Positions 11,748-25,315 of a stretch of 64,000 bases of DNA are shown piece by piece (within the stretch, counting starts at the first letter, position 1; each line of letters begins with the position of its first letter). The translations under genes were made by a program, and so were the position numbers. The notes under the pieces were generated by a model. That model was given only the letters and a program-made list of their open reading frames with translations, was not told the DNA's origin and ran no database searches. The stretch lies in the NCBI RefSeq assembly GCF_026213295.1, contig NC_079420.1, positions 9,459,182 to 9,523,181 on the forward strand, given 5' to 3'. This DNA comes from Gadus chalcogrammus. Its lineage: Eukaryota; Chordata; Actinopteri; Gadiformes; Gadidae.

Positions 11748-13644
11748 GCTGAACCGGGCCTTGTCCGACCCATTGCTTGTGCTGCTCCTGGCCCTCCAGC
11801 TGCTGGTCGTGGCAGGCCTGGTGCGCGCTCAGACCTGCCCATCCGTCTGCTCCTGCAGTAACCAGTTCAGTAAGGTCATCTGCACGCGGCGCGGTCTCCG
11901 CGACGTCCCCGATGGCATATCCACCAACACTCGCTACCTGAACCTGCAGGAGAACCTCATCCAGGTCATCAAGGTGGACAGCTTCAAGCACCTGAGACAC
12001 TTGGAGATCCTGCAGCTGAGCAAAAACCACATCCGCAACATTGAACTGGGGGCTTTCAATGGACTGGCCAGCTTAAACACCCTGGAGCTCTTTGACAACC
12101 GCCTCACCACCATCCCCAACGGGGCGTTTGAGTACCTCTCCAAGCTGAAAGAGCTCTGGCTGAGGAATAACCCCATAGAGAGCATCCCCTCCTATGCCTT
12201 CAATAGAGTGCCGTCGCTACGCCGGCTGGACCTTGGGGAGCTCAAGCGTCTCTCTTACATATCGGAAGGGGCCTTTGAAGGGCTGAGCAACCTGCGCTAC
12301 CTGAACCTGGGTATGTGCAACCTAAAGGAAATCCCCAACCTGATTCCCCTGGTGAGGCTGGATGAGCTGGAGATGTCTGGCAACCAACTGGCGGTCATCA
12401 AGCCCGGCTCGTTCAAAGGGCTCATTCACCTGCAGAAGCTATGGATGATGCACGCCCAGATCCAAACCATAGAGAGGAACTCTTTTGACGACCTGCAGTC
12501 GCTAGTGGAGCTCAACCTGGCCCATAACAACCTGACCCTGTTGCCCCACGATCTGTTCACGCCCTTGCATCACCTGGAGAGGGTGCACTTACACCACAAT
12601 CCATGGAATTGTAACTGTGATATTCTCTGGCTGAGCTGGTGGTTGAAAGAGATGGTGCCGGCCAACACTAGTTGCTGTGCCCGCTGCAGCTCCCCGTTCA
12701 GCCACAAGGGGCGCTACATCGGGGAACTGGACCAGAACTACTTTCATTGTTATGCTCCTGTTATTGTGGAGCGCCCAACAGACCTGAATGTGACAGAGGG
12801 CAGCCCCGCAGAGCTCAAATGCAGGGCCAGCTCCCTGACATCTGTCAGTTGGATTACCCCCAACGGCTCCGTCATGACACACGGTGCGTACAGGGTCCGC
12901 ATCTCTGTTCTGAACGACGGGACCTTGAACTTCACCAATGTTTCCATGCAGGACACGGGCACCTACACGTGCATGGTGAGCAATTCGGCGGGCAACACGA
13001 CCGCCTCCGCCACGCTCAACGTGACGTCCACCGAAAACAGCGGCTTCAGCTACTTCACCACGGTGACGGTGGAGACCATAGAGACCCCACACAACGAGGG
13101 CTTCACCACGGTGCAGCAGAACGTGAGACCCACCACGTCCGGTCCCTGGGAGTCTATCTCCGCCAGCTCCACCACCACCACCACCACCACCACAGCCCGG
13201 AGGTCGCAGTCCACCCGGACGACGGAGAGGACGTACACCGTCCCCGTCACGGAGCTGGGCGGAGAGGGCTCTCTCAACGGCCTGGACGAGGTCATGAAGA
13301 CCACCAAGATCATCATTGGCTGCTTCGTGGCCATCACGCTGATGGCGGCCGTCATGCTGATCATCTTCTACAAGATGCGGAAGCAGCACCACCAGCAGAA
13401 CCACCACGCGCCCCAGCGCACCATCGAGATCATCAACGTGGACGAGGACTGCGTGACCGGCGGTCCAGGCATGGAGGGACACCTTTCCCTTCCCCCACTG
13501 GAGCATGAGCACCTCAACCATTACAACAGCTACAAGAACGCGTACAACCACGTCTCCACCATCAACTCCATACACAGCTCCGCGCATGAACCTTTATTGA
13601 TCCGGGCGAGCTCCAAAGACAATGTGCAAGAGACCCAGATCTGA
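11695..13644 (+). CDS. lrrc4c: Leucine-rich repeat-containing protein 4C (netrin-G ligand 1)
   Basis: The gene encodes a postsynaptic single-pass adhesion protein which, in mammals, binds netrin-G1 on axons and PSD-95 family scaffolds inside the cell. The 649-residue product is close to the human length of about 640. In order: signal peptide to about residue 46; LRRNT cysteines at 48, 52, 54 and 63; about nine LRRs at 76-300; LRRCT cysteines at 306, 308, 328 and 352 with extras at 327 and 331; one Ig domain with C376, W386 and C426 in the motif DTGTYTC; a Thr-rich stalk at 445-530; a transmembrane helix at about 538-559; and a cytoplasmic tail ending in ETQI, a class I PDZ ligand. N-glycosylation sequons include N279, N324, N365, N390, N412, N415, N434 and N442. 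The start MLNKM matches the vertebrate family. A run of eight Thr at 493-500, coded mostly by ACC repeats, seems to be a lineage feature. The frame is intact. LRRC4 and LRRC4B are the alternatives, but the N-terminus and tail fit LRRC4C best. Confidence 0.97.
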   Translation: MLNKMTSSQQQQMMRGPRLNRALSDPLLVLLLALQLLVVAGLVRAQTCPSVCSCSNQFSKVICTRRGLRDVPDGISTNTRYLNLQENLIQVIKVDSFKHLRHLEILQLSKNHIRNIELGAFNGLASLNTLELFDNRLTTIPNGAFEYLSKLKELWLRNNPIESIPSYAFNRVPSLRRLDLGELKRLSYISEGAFEGLSNLRYLNLGMCNLKEIPNLIPLVRLDELEMSGNQLAVIKPGSFKGLIHLQKLWMMHAQIQTIERNSFDDLQSLVELNLAHNNLTLLPHDLFTPLHHLERVHLHHNPWNCNCDILWLSWWLKEMVPANTSCCARCSSPFSHKGRYIGELDQNYFHCYAPVIVERPTDLNVTEGSPAELKCRASSLTSVSWITPNGSVMTHGAYRVRISVLNDGTLNFTNVSMQDTGTYTCMVSNSAGNTTASATLNVTSTENSGFSYFTTVTVETIETPHNEGFTTVQQNVRPTTSGPWESISASSTTTTTTTTARRSQSTRTTERTYTVPVTELGGEGSLNGLDEVMKTTKIIIGCFVAITLMAAVMLIIFYKMRKQHHQQNHHAPQRTIEIINVDEDCVTGGPGMEGHLSLPPLEHEHLNHYNSYKNAYNHVSTINSIHSSAHEPLLIRASSKDNVQETQI

Positions 13645-15790
13645 TCTGCTTTCGTTTTCGTTTTCCCGGAATGGAACGGGACACACACTGATTCATTCAA
13701 GTATAGACGATATTTACAAGACGATTATTGGCCGAGAGGTTGAGGAGTTTGCCGGCCATTGAAGGGGACAAACCTGGATGTGTCCTCGGCTAATCATTTG
13801 TTGGTGATGTTTATTCAATGACTTTGGGAATTAGGGTATGTCTACTGTTTCAAAAAGTGTCTTTACAAAACAAAGGTTATTTATTTAAGAAAAATATTGT
13901 GGTCAAATTTAGAAAAAAATGTGTTCTGCATTTATTTTTTCAGCTCTTGATTCATTGTTTTCTTTCATTGTTGATAGGTTTACTTTAATGCTTAAAGAAA
14001 AGAATGTTAGTGGTTTAATTTAATCAGGTAGTCTGACATATAGAAGACAGGATGCTTTTTTACTCCCATCTGCTAAAAACTTTCAGCCTCGTTAGTGAAT
14101 CTCCTCTGCCATCAATTGTTTTTTGAAAAAGATAAACCTTCTTGATGCATATGAGGAATGGGATTAGTTTTTCGTTTTTGATTCATAAATTCTATCATAC
14201 TGATATCAAATGTCATTACAGACGATTTTACAGCAAGGGAACATTTGTATTTTTACTATTGTAAAAATAACAGCCAACAATTAGAGATTAATACGGAATG
14301 AAACAATTAAGTTTATACACTTTATTTATGAAGGAACAGACTTATTTGTGGTTTCTTTTTTTCTATACATTTATCCCATTAACATTCACCTGTTTTATTT
14401 TTTGAGCTGTGCAAAGATGTCCACAGATTATGAAATTAACGATGTCATTTACTAGCATACAACTGCTTGCTAATCAGGGAGGGTCTTAATGCAAATGCAA
14501 TCATAGGGCACAACAAACCAAGAGTCTAAGACTAATTGGGAAGATTCAAATCAAAGGGTAAAATACACACACGTGTCTGAATAAGGAGCAGCATTATGGT
14601 TAACTATAAGTCACTTCTCTCACAAACAAAAATCACGATACCTTCTTACCCCACGATGTATTAAAGTTAAATCCTCTTGATTAGAGCCCTGATGGGGCGA
14701 GCAGAGCTTCCATCCCCTAGCATAACAGCAGCGCTGCTGAGGGGCAGTTAAACACACTCCTAAATCCTTTATACAGCTGCGTGATCACATTGTCTGTCAT
14801 CCGCTTGCCACTATCACACATGGCCAGGGCACGGGAGTCCCAGATCCACACAGGGCCCCTGCCAAGCACAGGACACCCGGCCCAGAGAGGCCGTCCTGCC
14901 AGGGCTTATGCCGCGCGAGGCGTCAGGGGAGGGCATATGGGACCGGGCATCAAGCAGATGTTCCCGGTGGCACCTGCGTCTCATCTCCGCTCAGAGCCCC
15001 AACTCTGGGCCATTTCCATTTTAATTGACATGCCCATGGGTTGAGAGACAGACCCCGCGCTGAATGCACCGCGTCTACTCTACAGTCATTTGCCAAGTCT
15101 CAACACTGGAAATGTGTGATGTTAGGATGTGTTGGTCACATCCAAGACCGTGAAAGGTGTCTCCGGAGAGGCTCTCCTGCAAGGACTTTGCTTTATCTCT
15201 ACTACCAGTCACAGATACATTCAATCCAAGCCCTTCGGTTATCTACAATGGCTCTGGATTTGACAATATGCATTTAATTACACGTGTTGCAGATCTGAAG
15301 ACAGACCATACCAACAATTGTTTTTCTCATGATATGCTTTAACTATGACCAAAATATTAAAGATTAAACGGAAGTACAATGAAAACGTTTTTGGAAATGA
15401 AATACAAAAACGTGATTATAGAAATATCAAATAATTGTGCCAAGGCCTCCCTGGATTAAATTCATCTTGAAGTTGCACTGAAGTTGCATACGTGTTCATT
15501 TAATCAATTTTTACCCGTGGAATGAGGTGTATGTGTTGATCCATGATTGATTTGATCGTCCGTACCGAGAGAAAGCAAACAAGTGTGACCGTCCCTTATT
15601 TTTAAGTTGAAGGTAAACAACAAATATGTTAGTTAGACTGTCGCATATATATGTAGGAAGTATAAATATTTTTGTCGCCGCTCTGAAATTCATACTTTAG
15701 TTTGATTTGTTGGTTTGATTGTTTGTTTGTTTTAGAGAGGAAACGCTGTTCTAGCAGTAGATTTATATGAGCATATGTTTTGAGAATAAA
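13645..15790 (+). other. lrrc4c: Probable lrrc4c 3' UTR
   Basis: AT-rich sequence follows the stop codon without any frame or clear repeat. An AU-rich element-like TTATTTATTT lies at about 13878-13887. A candidate poly(A) signal AATAAA is at 15785-15790; ATTAAA also occurs near 14660 and 15362. A GC-richer block at about 14690-15050 interrupts the AT-rich run and could be a separate conserved element. The true end of the transcript cannot be set from sequence alone. Confidence 0.45.
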
Positions 15791-18409
15791 ATGAACAAAA
15801 ACAAAAAAACTTTTTAAAGTTTGATTTTACATGTGCAAACAACTTGTTCTCAAAAGTAAAAAAGACAAACAAGCTGTAAGAAGATAATACATTGATTTTC
15901 ATGTAAACATTCTTTTATGACCTTTAAAAGATATGAAGATCAATTATAGGAACACAGTTTGTAGTTCAGACACAAAATATGGTTAAAAAATAAACTATTG
16001 TTGTTTTTTGTATTGTCTGATTCTTATTTCTGTGTAGGGGACATCATGGATGACAATATCCTTGCAAAAAACCTTTTCATTGTTATGAATTATGTTGTAC
16101 CAGTTCTTAAACTATCGCTGGTTAATGTGTCTTGTCAAAGAAATGTGTTCTGCAACATCAACTCCATTCCCGCCTAAAAATCACGAAACAGATGGTCCTT
16201 TTACGTAATTCTTCCAAATTGGAAGGATGGTGAATGCAAATCTTTAACCAATCACTTCAATGGTCGGTCTCCTCCACGTTATTTTCACAGGAAACAGAGT
16301 TGATGTGGCGGACTGCGATTGTTTCATAACACAAGTAAGAAGCAGTACTCTTTAAATTAGAAGAAATCCATGCATGACAGTGCCCCTTTAAGGCTTGTTT
16401 GAGATTATTTTTTCTGTTCAACTATTGCTACTTTATCAAGTGTAACGGCTGTCAGGCATTGCCGGTCGTTGCTGTGGTTGCTATGTATCACAAAAAGGAC
16501 ACTGAATAATCTAAACCATCTCTTGCGAATAACTTTACATACATAAGAAAATGAAAACATCACACCAAGCCATGTTACATTTATGTCACGCTATATGATA
16601 GTAATATTATACTATCTGAAATGACAAAATGTCATCACAGGGGACTAACAGCGAATGCAATGCTTACATCAAATGCTAAAATAGAAGCTTAAAAATCTCC
16701 TTTTCTTATCTATTTATTTGTCAGCCTCACACTAGAATGTCTTCGCTGTCAAATTGCTTAAAATATTACTAAGTTATATCATGCATTAGGCCTACAAAAC
16801 GTTGTAGATACATTATGGATGTTGTTTAATACAATCGAAACGTTGTTATTGATGGATATGTAGTTATGTCAATGTTTTTGGTTGTAATCGGCGAATATTC
16901 ATGCCAATCGAAGCAGTAAAACATTTAAAGAAAGATGTGTGAGGCACGTATGACAGTTTGTCAAGGGAATCAGCTGAGACCCTGGGATGTCTTGCTCTAA
17001 GATGCAAGATTGATACCCTTGCTCTTGAAATTGTACAATGCCATGGGACTTGAGGAATACATGATAGATCAAATGTTGAGCATTTTCAAGAAAGCGTCTT
17101 GAGAAGGCAGTGAGCTCCTGGGGAACCGAATCTAAGTCATTTTTCCAAAGAAAAGTATGTCCCCTGCTGCTACCATCAGACTCGCACCACCACTTTGTTC
17201 TTAATCTCCATCTTGTTGACTGACCTCTTGAGAAAGAATTGCCACGCAAAATGCACTGAGACGTGAATCTCGTTCCCTTTGCGGCAAAGATAGACAAACA
17301 TATGGTCCATGAAGGAGATGTATCTGGTGATGTCAAGTAGATGCTGCAGTCTGGTGCAGTGTCTCTATGCAGCTGATCAACACATGGAATCGCTTCACTA
17401 CTACACTCTACATTTAGGTATGTAGTATTTCAGTAAATAGGATGTGTGAATATGAGACTACTTAGATCAGTTTGATTGTTCATTTTGTTAAGCCCAAGGA
17501 TGGTGGAAGGATCTATCTTACCTCCAGAATTGTTATTAAAGGACTATATTTATTCAAACATTTCTTCCAATATTTTAACATTAATATTCTTAATTAACAT
17601 TAAGAATGTCCAAAATGTGATGTTAGCAGAAAAGGTGGCATAGTTAACCTTTCATTTTTACAAGCAATGAAACCCAGTCGATGTTTAAATATTTGTGCTT
17701 GCCTTCCGAATTTGAATGTATGAAAACGTAAAACGACATCTCAACTAAATTGTTGTACTTAATAATGAAAATGAAGACACTGTGTTCAAAAGGAAACTTC
17801 TTATTAATTTATGATTTCCAGGCAATCTTGGAAAAGTCATATTGGAATAATAGGGCAAACAAAATCTCACAGTTCCTGCTTAGCTTCAAGCTCTTTGCAT
17901 TCCTTTAAACAAATGCAATATTATACAGCATCATTTCAGACAAAAAAAGGCTTCTGGAGAAGTATTGTGGTTTCATAAAACATATGAATTTGAAGTGAAA
18001 AAAGAATACATCCAATCTAATATCCTATTCGAACATTTATAACATTGATTGAAGGCAATGCAACTTTGAAATATACTTAAACCTTTAACGTCTAAATTAT
18101 TCATCTTTGCATCCCATCCATTACCTGCCCACAGACTGAATATTCATGAAGGCCCCGTCACGGAGCCTTTGGGATCGCTGACGTCGGCGAGAGGGCCCAT
18201 CCTGGACAACCTTGGCCCCATTCATCTCCCCTCCACAGTGAGCCTTATGGATCTCTCTAGCTGCTGTTGATTTTCTCATTGTCTATGTGGTGTACCAGCA
18301 GCTCCCCCATCCACCAATCAACTTCTCTCAAACCGCAGTTGGCTATGTGATAATACACACATCACACACAAGCTGATGAATCAACGCAGAAAAATAGCGC
18401 CACGGTTCT
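15791..18409. other. AT-rich noncoding DNA
   Basis: No gene seen. Near 16372-16394 the phrase GACAGTGCCCCTTTAAGG resembles the terminal sequence of hAT-type MITEs common in fish, but I could not find the matching left end. The 145-codon minus-strand frame at 16899-17336 has no domain. Bases 18110-18270 are GC-richer and include TGACGTCGGC, a CRE-like site. Confidence 0.45.
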
Positions 18410-18420
18410 ATGTGCCAGTG

Positions 18421-18849
<429 letters not shown>

Positions 18850-18966
18850 TGGACAGAACATCATCCACTCCAGCTTTCAGGGGTTTCCAACAGCCTTTGG
18901 TTCTAATGTGCTGCTGGGGATAATTAAAAAATATGTGTAGACGGTAAACTATCACTAAACATATTT

Positions 18967-20331
18967 GTACTACTCAAAAAGCCTGGCCTAGATCCTGAAT
19001 TAATCAGGAACTATCGGCCTATTTCAAATCTGCCCTTCCTGTCCAAGGTACAGGAAAGGATTGTAGCGAAGCAAATTGTTGATTATCTGACCAGGAATAA
19101 TCTCTTCGAACCTTTCCAGTCGGGGTTCAGGAATTTCCACTCAACTGAAACTGCTATTACAAGAGTTGTAAATTACATCCTTTTAGCTTTGGATAAAAAT
19201 ACAAGCACAATGCTTGTGCTGCTGGACCTGAGCGCTGCGTTTGATACGATCGACCACAGCACTCTTCTTCACCGTCTTGAACACTATGTTGGTTTCGGGG
19301 GTACGGCTCTTGGTTGGCTTGAATCGTACCTCACCGATAGAACCCAATTTGTGCTTCATGAGGGTGCAGAATCAAGGCGCGGTAAATTGCGCTTTGGCGT
19401 ACCACAAGGGTCGGTTCTTGGTCCATTACTTTTTTTTTTTCCCCTGGGTGACGTTATCCGCGGCTTCGGAATTAATTTCCATTGCTATGCGGATGACACC
19501 CAGCTCTACATTCCTGTAGATTCCGGGGACTCGGGCCAGATTCAAAGGGTTGAGTCCTGTCTAGCTGCTATGAAGGGCTGGATGTCACAAAACTTCCTAC
19601 AGCTTAATACTGGGAAGACAGAGCTGATGATTATCGGCTCGAAGCGGGACCGGGAAAAGTTTGAGGATGTCTCTCTGTGGTTGGATGGCTTCGCCATCCC
19701 ACAGAGTGCATCCGTCAAAAATCTTGGTGTCCTGTTTGACCCTCACCTATGCTTTGACCAACATATAAGAAGTATAACTAGAATTGCCTTTTTCCATCTG
19801 AGAAACATTGCAAGAATCAGACCAATGTTATCCGCAGTGGATGCGGAGACACTGATTCATGCATTTGTTTCGTCAAGACTGGACTATTGCAATGCATTGT
19901 TCTCGGGATTACCGAACTCTGCCACAAAAAGTCTACAGCTGGTACACAATGCGGCAGCTAGACTGCTGACCAGAACGAGAAAGTTTGATCATATTACACC
20001 TATTCTCGCCTCTCTACACTGGCTACCAATAACTTTCAGATCAGACTTTAAGGTGCTATTGTTAACCTATAAAGCCTTGCATGGATTATCTCCATCGTAC
20101 TTGAAGGACCTGATCATTCCTTATAGTCCTTCTCGGTCTCTCCGGTCTTCGGGAGCTGGCCTTCTTTCACTGCCGAAGGTTAAAAAGAAATCGGCTGGAC
20201 AGTGAGCGTTTGCCTATCGAGCCCCTTTTTTATGGAATAGGCTGCCATCAGCGATCAGGGAAGCTGACTCTGTGGAGCTATTCAAAGGGAAGCTCAAAAC
20301 GCACCTCTACAATCTTGCATTTGGAGTGTGA
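18967..20331 (+). pseudogene. Reverse transcriptase fragment of the L2 LINE
   Basis: One frame stays open from about 18967 to a TGA at 20203-20205 and, apart from that codon, continues to a TGA at 20329-20331. Visible RT motifs are [13 protein letters not shown] (about 19003-19041), a finger-palm block with [13 protein letters not shown] (about 19216-19254), the VPQGSVLGP block (about 19399-19425) and the catalytic YADDTQLY (about 19486-19509). The premature TGA sits where related elements usually carry Arg, which fits a CpG-type C-to-T change. A homopolymeric T stretch at 19431-19440 sits where the family normally has a few more residues, so a small in-frame loss is likely. The lack of an N-terminal endonuclease means this copy cannot act by itself. 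Confidence 0.85.
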
Positions 20332-20748
20332 AAACAACTGATGCGAGAGTGAAGACTACTCTGTTTGCTTGTGCTTTTCTTATTACATTATACATTCCCA
20401 CTATGTACTTTTCCGTTCTAATTCACTATTCTGTCTGTTCTAGCGTGTTGCGGGTACTGGACTGGATGCCTGGACTCTCCTCATGGATAACCGGCCAGAA
20501 CCCCATCACCATTTTAATATGATGTGCATGTATTTACCTGTATGTCAATTGTTGCACCCATTGCACTCCTGACCATCCCTGGAAGAAGGGATCCCCTACA
20601 CTGCGTTTCTTCTCAAGATTTCTTCCTTGCTGATTCAAGGGAGTTTTTTCTTGCCCGTGTGGGGGTATGGGTAAAGGGGGGTGTCACAAATATTTGGCCT
20701 GTTAAGCCCTTTGAGACTGTAATGGTGATTAAGGGCTATACAAATAAA

Positions 20749-20797
20749 ATTGAATTGAATTGAATTGAATTGAATTGAATTGAATTGAATTGAATTG
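20749..20797 (+). repeat. (TTGAA)n tail of the L2 element
   Basis: About nine to ten pentanucleotide units just after AATAAA at 20743-20748. Such short tandem tails form during L2-clade target-primed reverse transcription. Confidence 0.93.
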
Positions 20798-20866
20798 TAC
20801 TATTATTATTGTGTTCATTATTATGTGTTCACACAGATTACCACATGGTTTGTCAATTTAATTAGG

Positions 20867-20888
20867 TGAGTGCTGCATGCAGCACTCA
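20867..20888. repeat. 22-bp perfect palindrome
   Basis: The two arms TGAGTGCTGCA and TGCAGCACTCA are exact reverse complements with no spacer. It lies 24 bp before a TTTC microsatellite, and the pair may be the end of a dispersed element. Confidence 0.9.
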
Positions 20889-20911
20889 ACTATTGTTCTT
20901 CATCATTTTTA

Positions 20912-20912
20912 T

Positions 20913-20968
<56 letters not shown>

Positions 20969-20969
20969 T
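20912..20969. repeat. (TTTC)n microsatellite
   Basis: About 14 tetranucleotide units, with a small TTTTTCTC break at the end. Confidence 0.95.
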
Positions 20970-21328
20970 TTCTCTTTGGGACCTATCTCCTTCCTCAATT
21001 TTTCACCTAGAGACTCCATTCAAATTTTCAATTATTCAGAATAGCTTGGAATCGCGCGCTTCTTTTCAGATTTTTTAAATATTTTATACTTTTTAAGATA
21101 TTCTACTTTTAAAATATATATTTTTTTTAAACATGGGAGTCAATGGGAGGACGGCAGAACCGTTCACCTTCGTTCAAACCATTTAACAAATCTACACACT
21201 ATATATTCAATAATATCTAAACTAAATTTCGATATCATTTTTACTCTATTCAGAATGACAGTTCATACCGGCTTCGTTTTCAGTTGGTCTCATTGATTTA
21301 CGTTAACGCTGAAACGTGAGGACGTTCA

Positions 21329-21440
21329 GTAGTGTTGCCAGATTGGGCAGTTTTCCCCGCTAGATTGGGCTACTTTTGGAGGACATTCTAGCAGTGTTGC
21401 CAGATTGGGCGGTTTTTCCCGCTCTATTGGGCTATTTTTA
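21329..21440. repeat. 62-bp tandem duplication
   Basis: AGTGTTGCCAGATTGGGC occurs at 21331 and 21393, each followed by a GGTTTTTCCCGCT-like block and ATTGGGCTA. The period is 62 bp. I have the impression that this motif is common in fish genomes, but I cannot name the family. Confidence 0.85.
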
Positions 21441-21469
21441 ATCACGCACCGGCTCGCTATTCTCTTAAG

Positions 21470-23170
<1,701 letters not shown>

Positions 23171-23489
23171 CAGTGGTTCTCAACCTGTGGGTCGGGACTC
23201 CACTTGCGGTATCCCTTATTTGCATTTGGGGGTCGTGGGAGATTGCTGACTTATAGGCTGTTTTGCATTGAAAGAAGAATTATAATAATTGTAATGGCTT
23301 TACGGTTTGAAGGTTGCGTAAAGGTTCTGTGTGGACTGCCTCTTGATTCGTAGCCACGTAGCCATGAATAACTTAGCAGTCAGTGTTGTTCCATGTTGGT
23401 AGGGTGTCTGGAGGAAGATGTACTTTGGGGTCGCAATCATTTTCTGTCCAAAAAGGGGGTCACAGCTCCAAAAAGGTTGGTAACTACTG
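23171..23489. mobile_element. hAT-type nonautonomous DNA transposon
   Basis: The left end reads CAGTGGTTCTCAACCTGTGG and the right end, read on the minus strand, begins CAGTAGTTACCAACCTTTTT. These form imperfect terminal inverted repeats of the form seen in many vertebrate hAT elements. Inside, both sides carry the GGGTC/GGGGGTC phrases typical of that group. The element is 319 bp with no transposase. No matching 8-bp target-site duplication is evident, so it is old. Confidence 0.75.
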
Positions 23490-24840
23490 TATTATTGAAA
23501 TAGACACATGAGACCTCTCTGAAGTGAGCAAAAAACGACAGCTCGGCTACGTGCCAGCTCCTCAGGCTCTGCTCTGTTAGAACAACATGGTTCTAGTTAT
23601 TTTTTTGAAGGGGCTACTAATATGAGCTGAAATGTGCGCTGTGTGCTCTGGGCTTCAACTCATGTCCACGATGTTGCTTTTAGACCCGGTGTGCTAACTA
23701 GACCTACTATTCACACTATTTACCTATTTACCTACAAGCATCTTCTTTGGTGCAACACAAATTACACAGACGCAGATAACTATTTTGCTTCTGTCCATTA
23801 CGATTGCGATGATAATTGCATGCAACTGATCGAGTTAATGAGCTCTTTCTGCTGATCCAGCTGACTTTGAAAGTTTTCATTCGTCATGAATCCCTGTATT
23901 CATGCATTAAGGATCATTTTAAAAGGGGAATTACTTTTTGTCTTGTACACTGTTTGCTCAGATCCTCTGGACCATGTTTATTGTAATTGCCTAAGCAAGT
24001 TTAAGCAGAGAGAAAAACGTGACAACAACAAATTGATTGGTAATTATCTGATGTCTAGACACATATGCAGATCGAACTGCAGTGTTTTACAACCTGTGCA
24101 TTAGCTTTGTTTGCTTGGTGATACCTTATAATCTGGCGCCATTACCTTTCAAAACTAGTTGTTTGGTGTAGCTGCCGTGCTAGTATGATCCCAAACTGAC
24201 ATGACCCAGCTATGGCAGTCCATGTTACTAGTGCAGCAGATGACCACGAAGAGGGAAAAAGTATATTTTTATGTGAGGTCAGAGGAGAGTTGTTTGATGG
24301 CGTGCATTCTTCGCCTAATCTCCAGACCAATAAACACATTTTCCATCCAATAAGACTGCCAGGGTAAACAATAGTACCCACTGAGTTTGTAAATAGACGC
24401 TTTGTAGTAGAGTTAAAATTCTGAATTGTAATATGGCGACTATGGGCTTTTAAGTGTTAAGTGCTTTTAACGTGCTACTATTAGTCGAAATAAAGATAAA
24501 CTTCTAATTTCCACCGAAATTGAAATTTGATTCTTCCCTTCAATTGATCATGTAAATTAATTAAAAAGCCTCTTAAATAACCAGCTTTGGAGTGCAATTA
24601 AACAGGTCCGCCAATTACAATAATGACGCCTAAATGGTGGAGCGTCCCGTCTCAAAAGGAGATTAAAACTGTTATCTGTTATTCACTACTCATCACTTCT
24701 CTGTAACTCATTAGGCAAAGTATCAGGCGAACTACCAGGCAAAGAAGGGCAAGTGTAATTTAATTAGTTTGAATTGTTAAATTCACGCCCAAAAAACACA
24801 GTTTTCCCTTTAAATGTTCTGATGACCTATTACCTTGAGA
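23490..24840. other. Noncoding DNA with an AT-rich motif block
   Basis: No gene seen. Bases 24541-24660 hold clustered homeodomain-type cores (TTAATTAA, CAATTA, CCAATTACAATAATGA) and are free of simple repeats, which could mark a conserved enhancer. Confidence 0.4.
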
Positions 24841-25045
24841 CTCAGATACAGAATACAGTGAGCATTAAACCTGCAGAGCAATGGCAATAATTAAGGGAAA
24901 ACGTATTCATCCATCCTTTAACTTGACGGATGAATATATATTTCCTTTAGACTAAGATACAAAACACAGGGAGCCTTACACCTATGGAGCAATGGCAATA
25001 ATTAAGGGAAGACTTATTCATCCATCCTCTGACGGATCCATCCAT
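24841..25045 (+). repeat. 111-bp tandem duplication
   Basis: Two copies start at about 24841 and 24952. Both contain GAGCAATGGCAATAATTAAG (at 24876 and 24987) and then TATTCATCCATCC and GACGGAT. They differ at scattered bases, so the event is not recent. Confidence 0.88.
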
Positions 25046-25241
25046 TACCAACAACATCCTGCAATTGTTAACCAGTCCACTCCCCAGGGAAACCGTTTCA
25101 ATTCCAAACCCAGTGGGACTGGAAAGACCCACACGGGTGGCGTTGTGGCAGGCCAGTATGCCTTCAAGCTATCGACTAAAACAAAGCTTTTGACTTTTCT
25201 GTTGTGGTTACAGGTTTGTTTCATGCTCTGCCGTTATCCAA

Positions 25242-25244
<3 letters not shown>

Positions 25245-25312
<68 letters not shown>
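25245..25312. repeat. (GA)n microsatellite, about 34 units
   Basis: A pure GA array of about 68 bp. Confidence 0.96.

Positions 25313-25315
<3 letters not shown>

Larger units (their letters stand above)
18955..20797 (+). mobile_element. 5'-truncated L2-clade LINE retrotransposon
   Basis: The segment includes most of a reverse transcriptase, the 3' UTR and the tail, but no endonuclease region, so it is a typical 5'-truncated insertion. It starts about 110 bp after the TG cluster. The 3' UTR ends with a conserved GGGCTATACAAATAAAATTG segment followed by about nine TTGAA units (20749-20797), the usual tail form of fish L2/Maui-type elements. The left boundary is approximate and no target-site duplication could be defined. 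Confidence 0.85.
20860..21328. repeat. Probable dispersed repeat
   Basis: The segment starts near a 22-bp perfect palindrome (20867-20888) and includes a TTTC array. Downstream it has phrases such as CATGGGAGTCAATGGGAGG (about 21133-21151) that I associate with fish interspersed repeats. I cannot set ends or a superfamily. Confidence 0.4.

Noticed and set aside
12672..13508. 278-codon plus-strand frame in another phase of lrrc4c
   Set aside because: Low-complexity, His/Gly/Arg-rich out-of-frame reading of the same exon.
12589..13587. 332-codon minus-strand frame inside lrrc4c
   Set aside because: It is the antisense shadow of a GC-rich coding exon. The sense frame encodes a fully conserved protein.
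16899..17336. 145-codon minus-strand frame
   Set aside because: No domain, and the AT-rich context looks noncoding.
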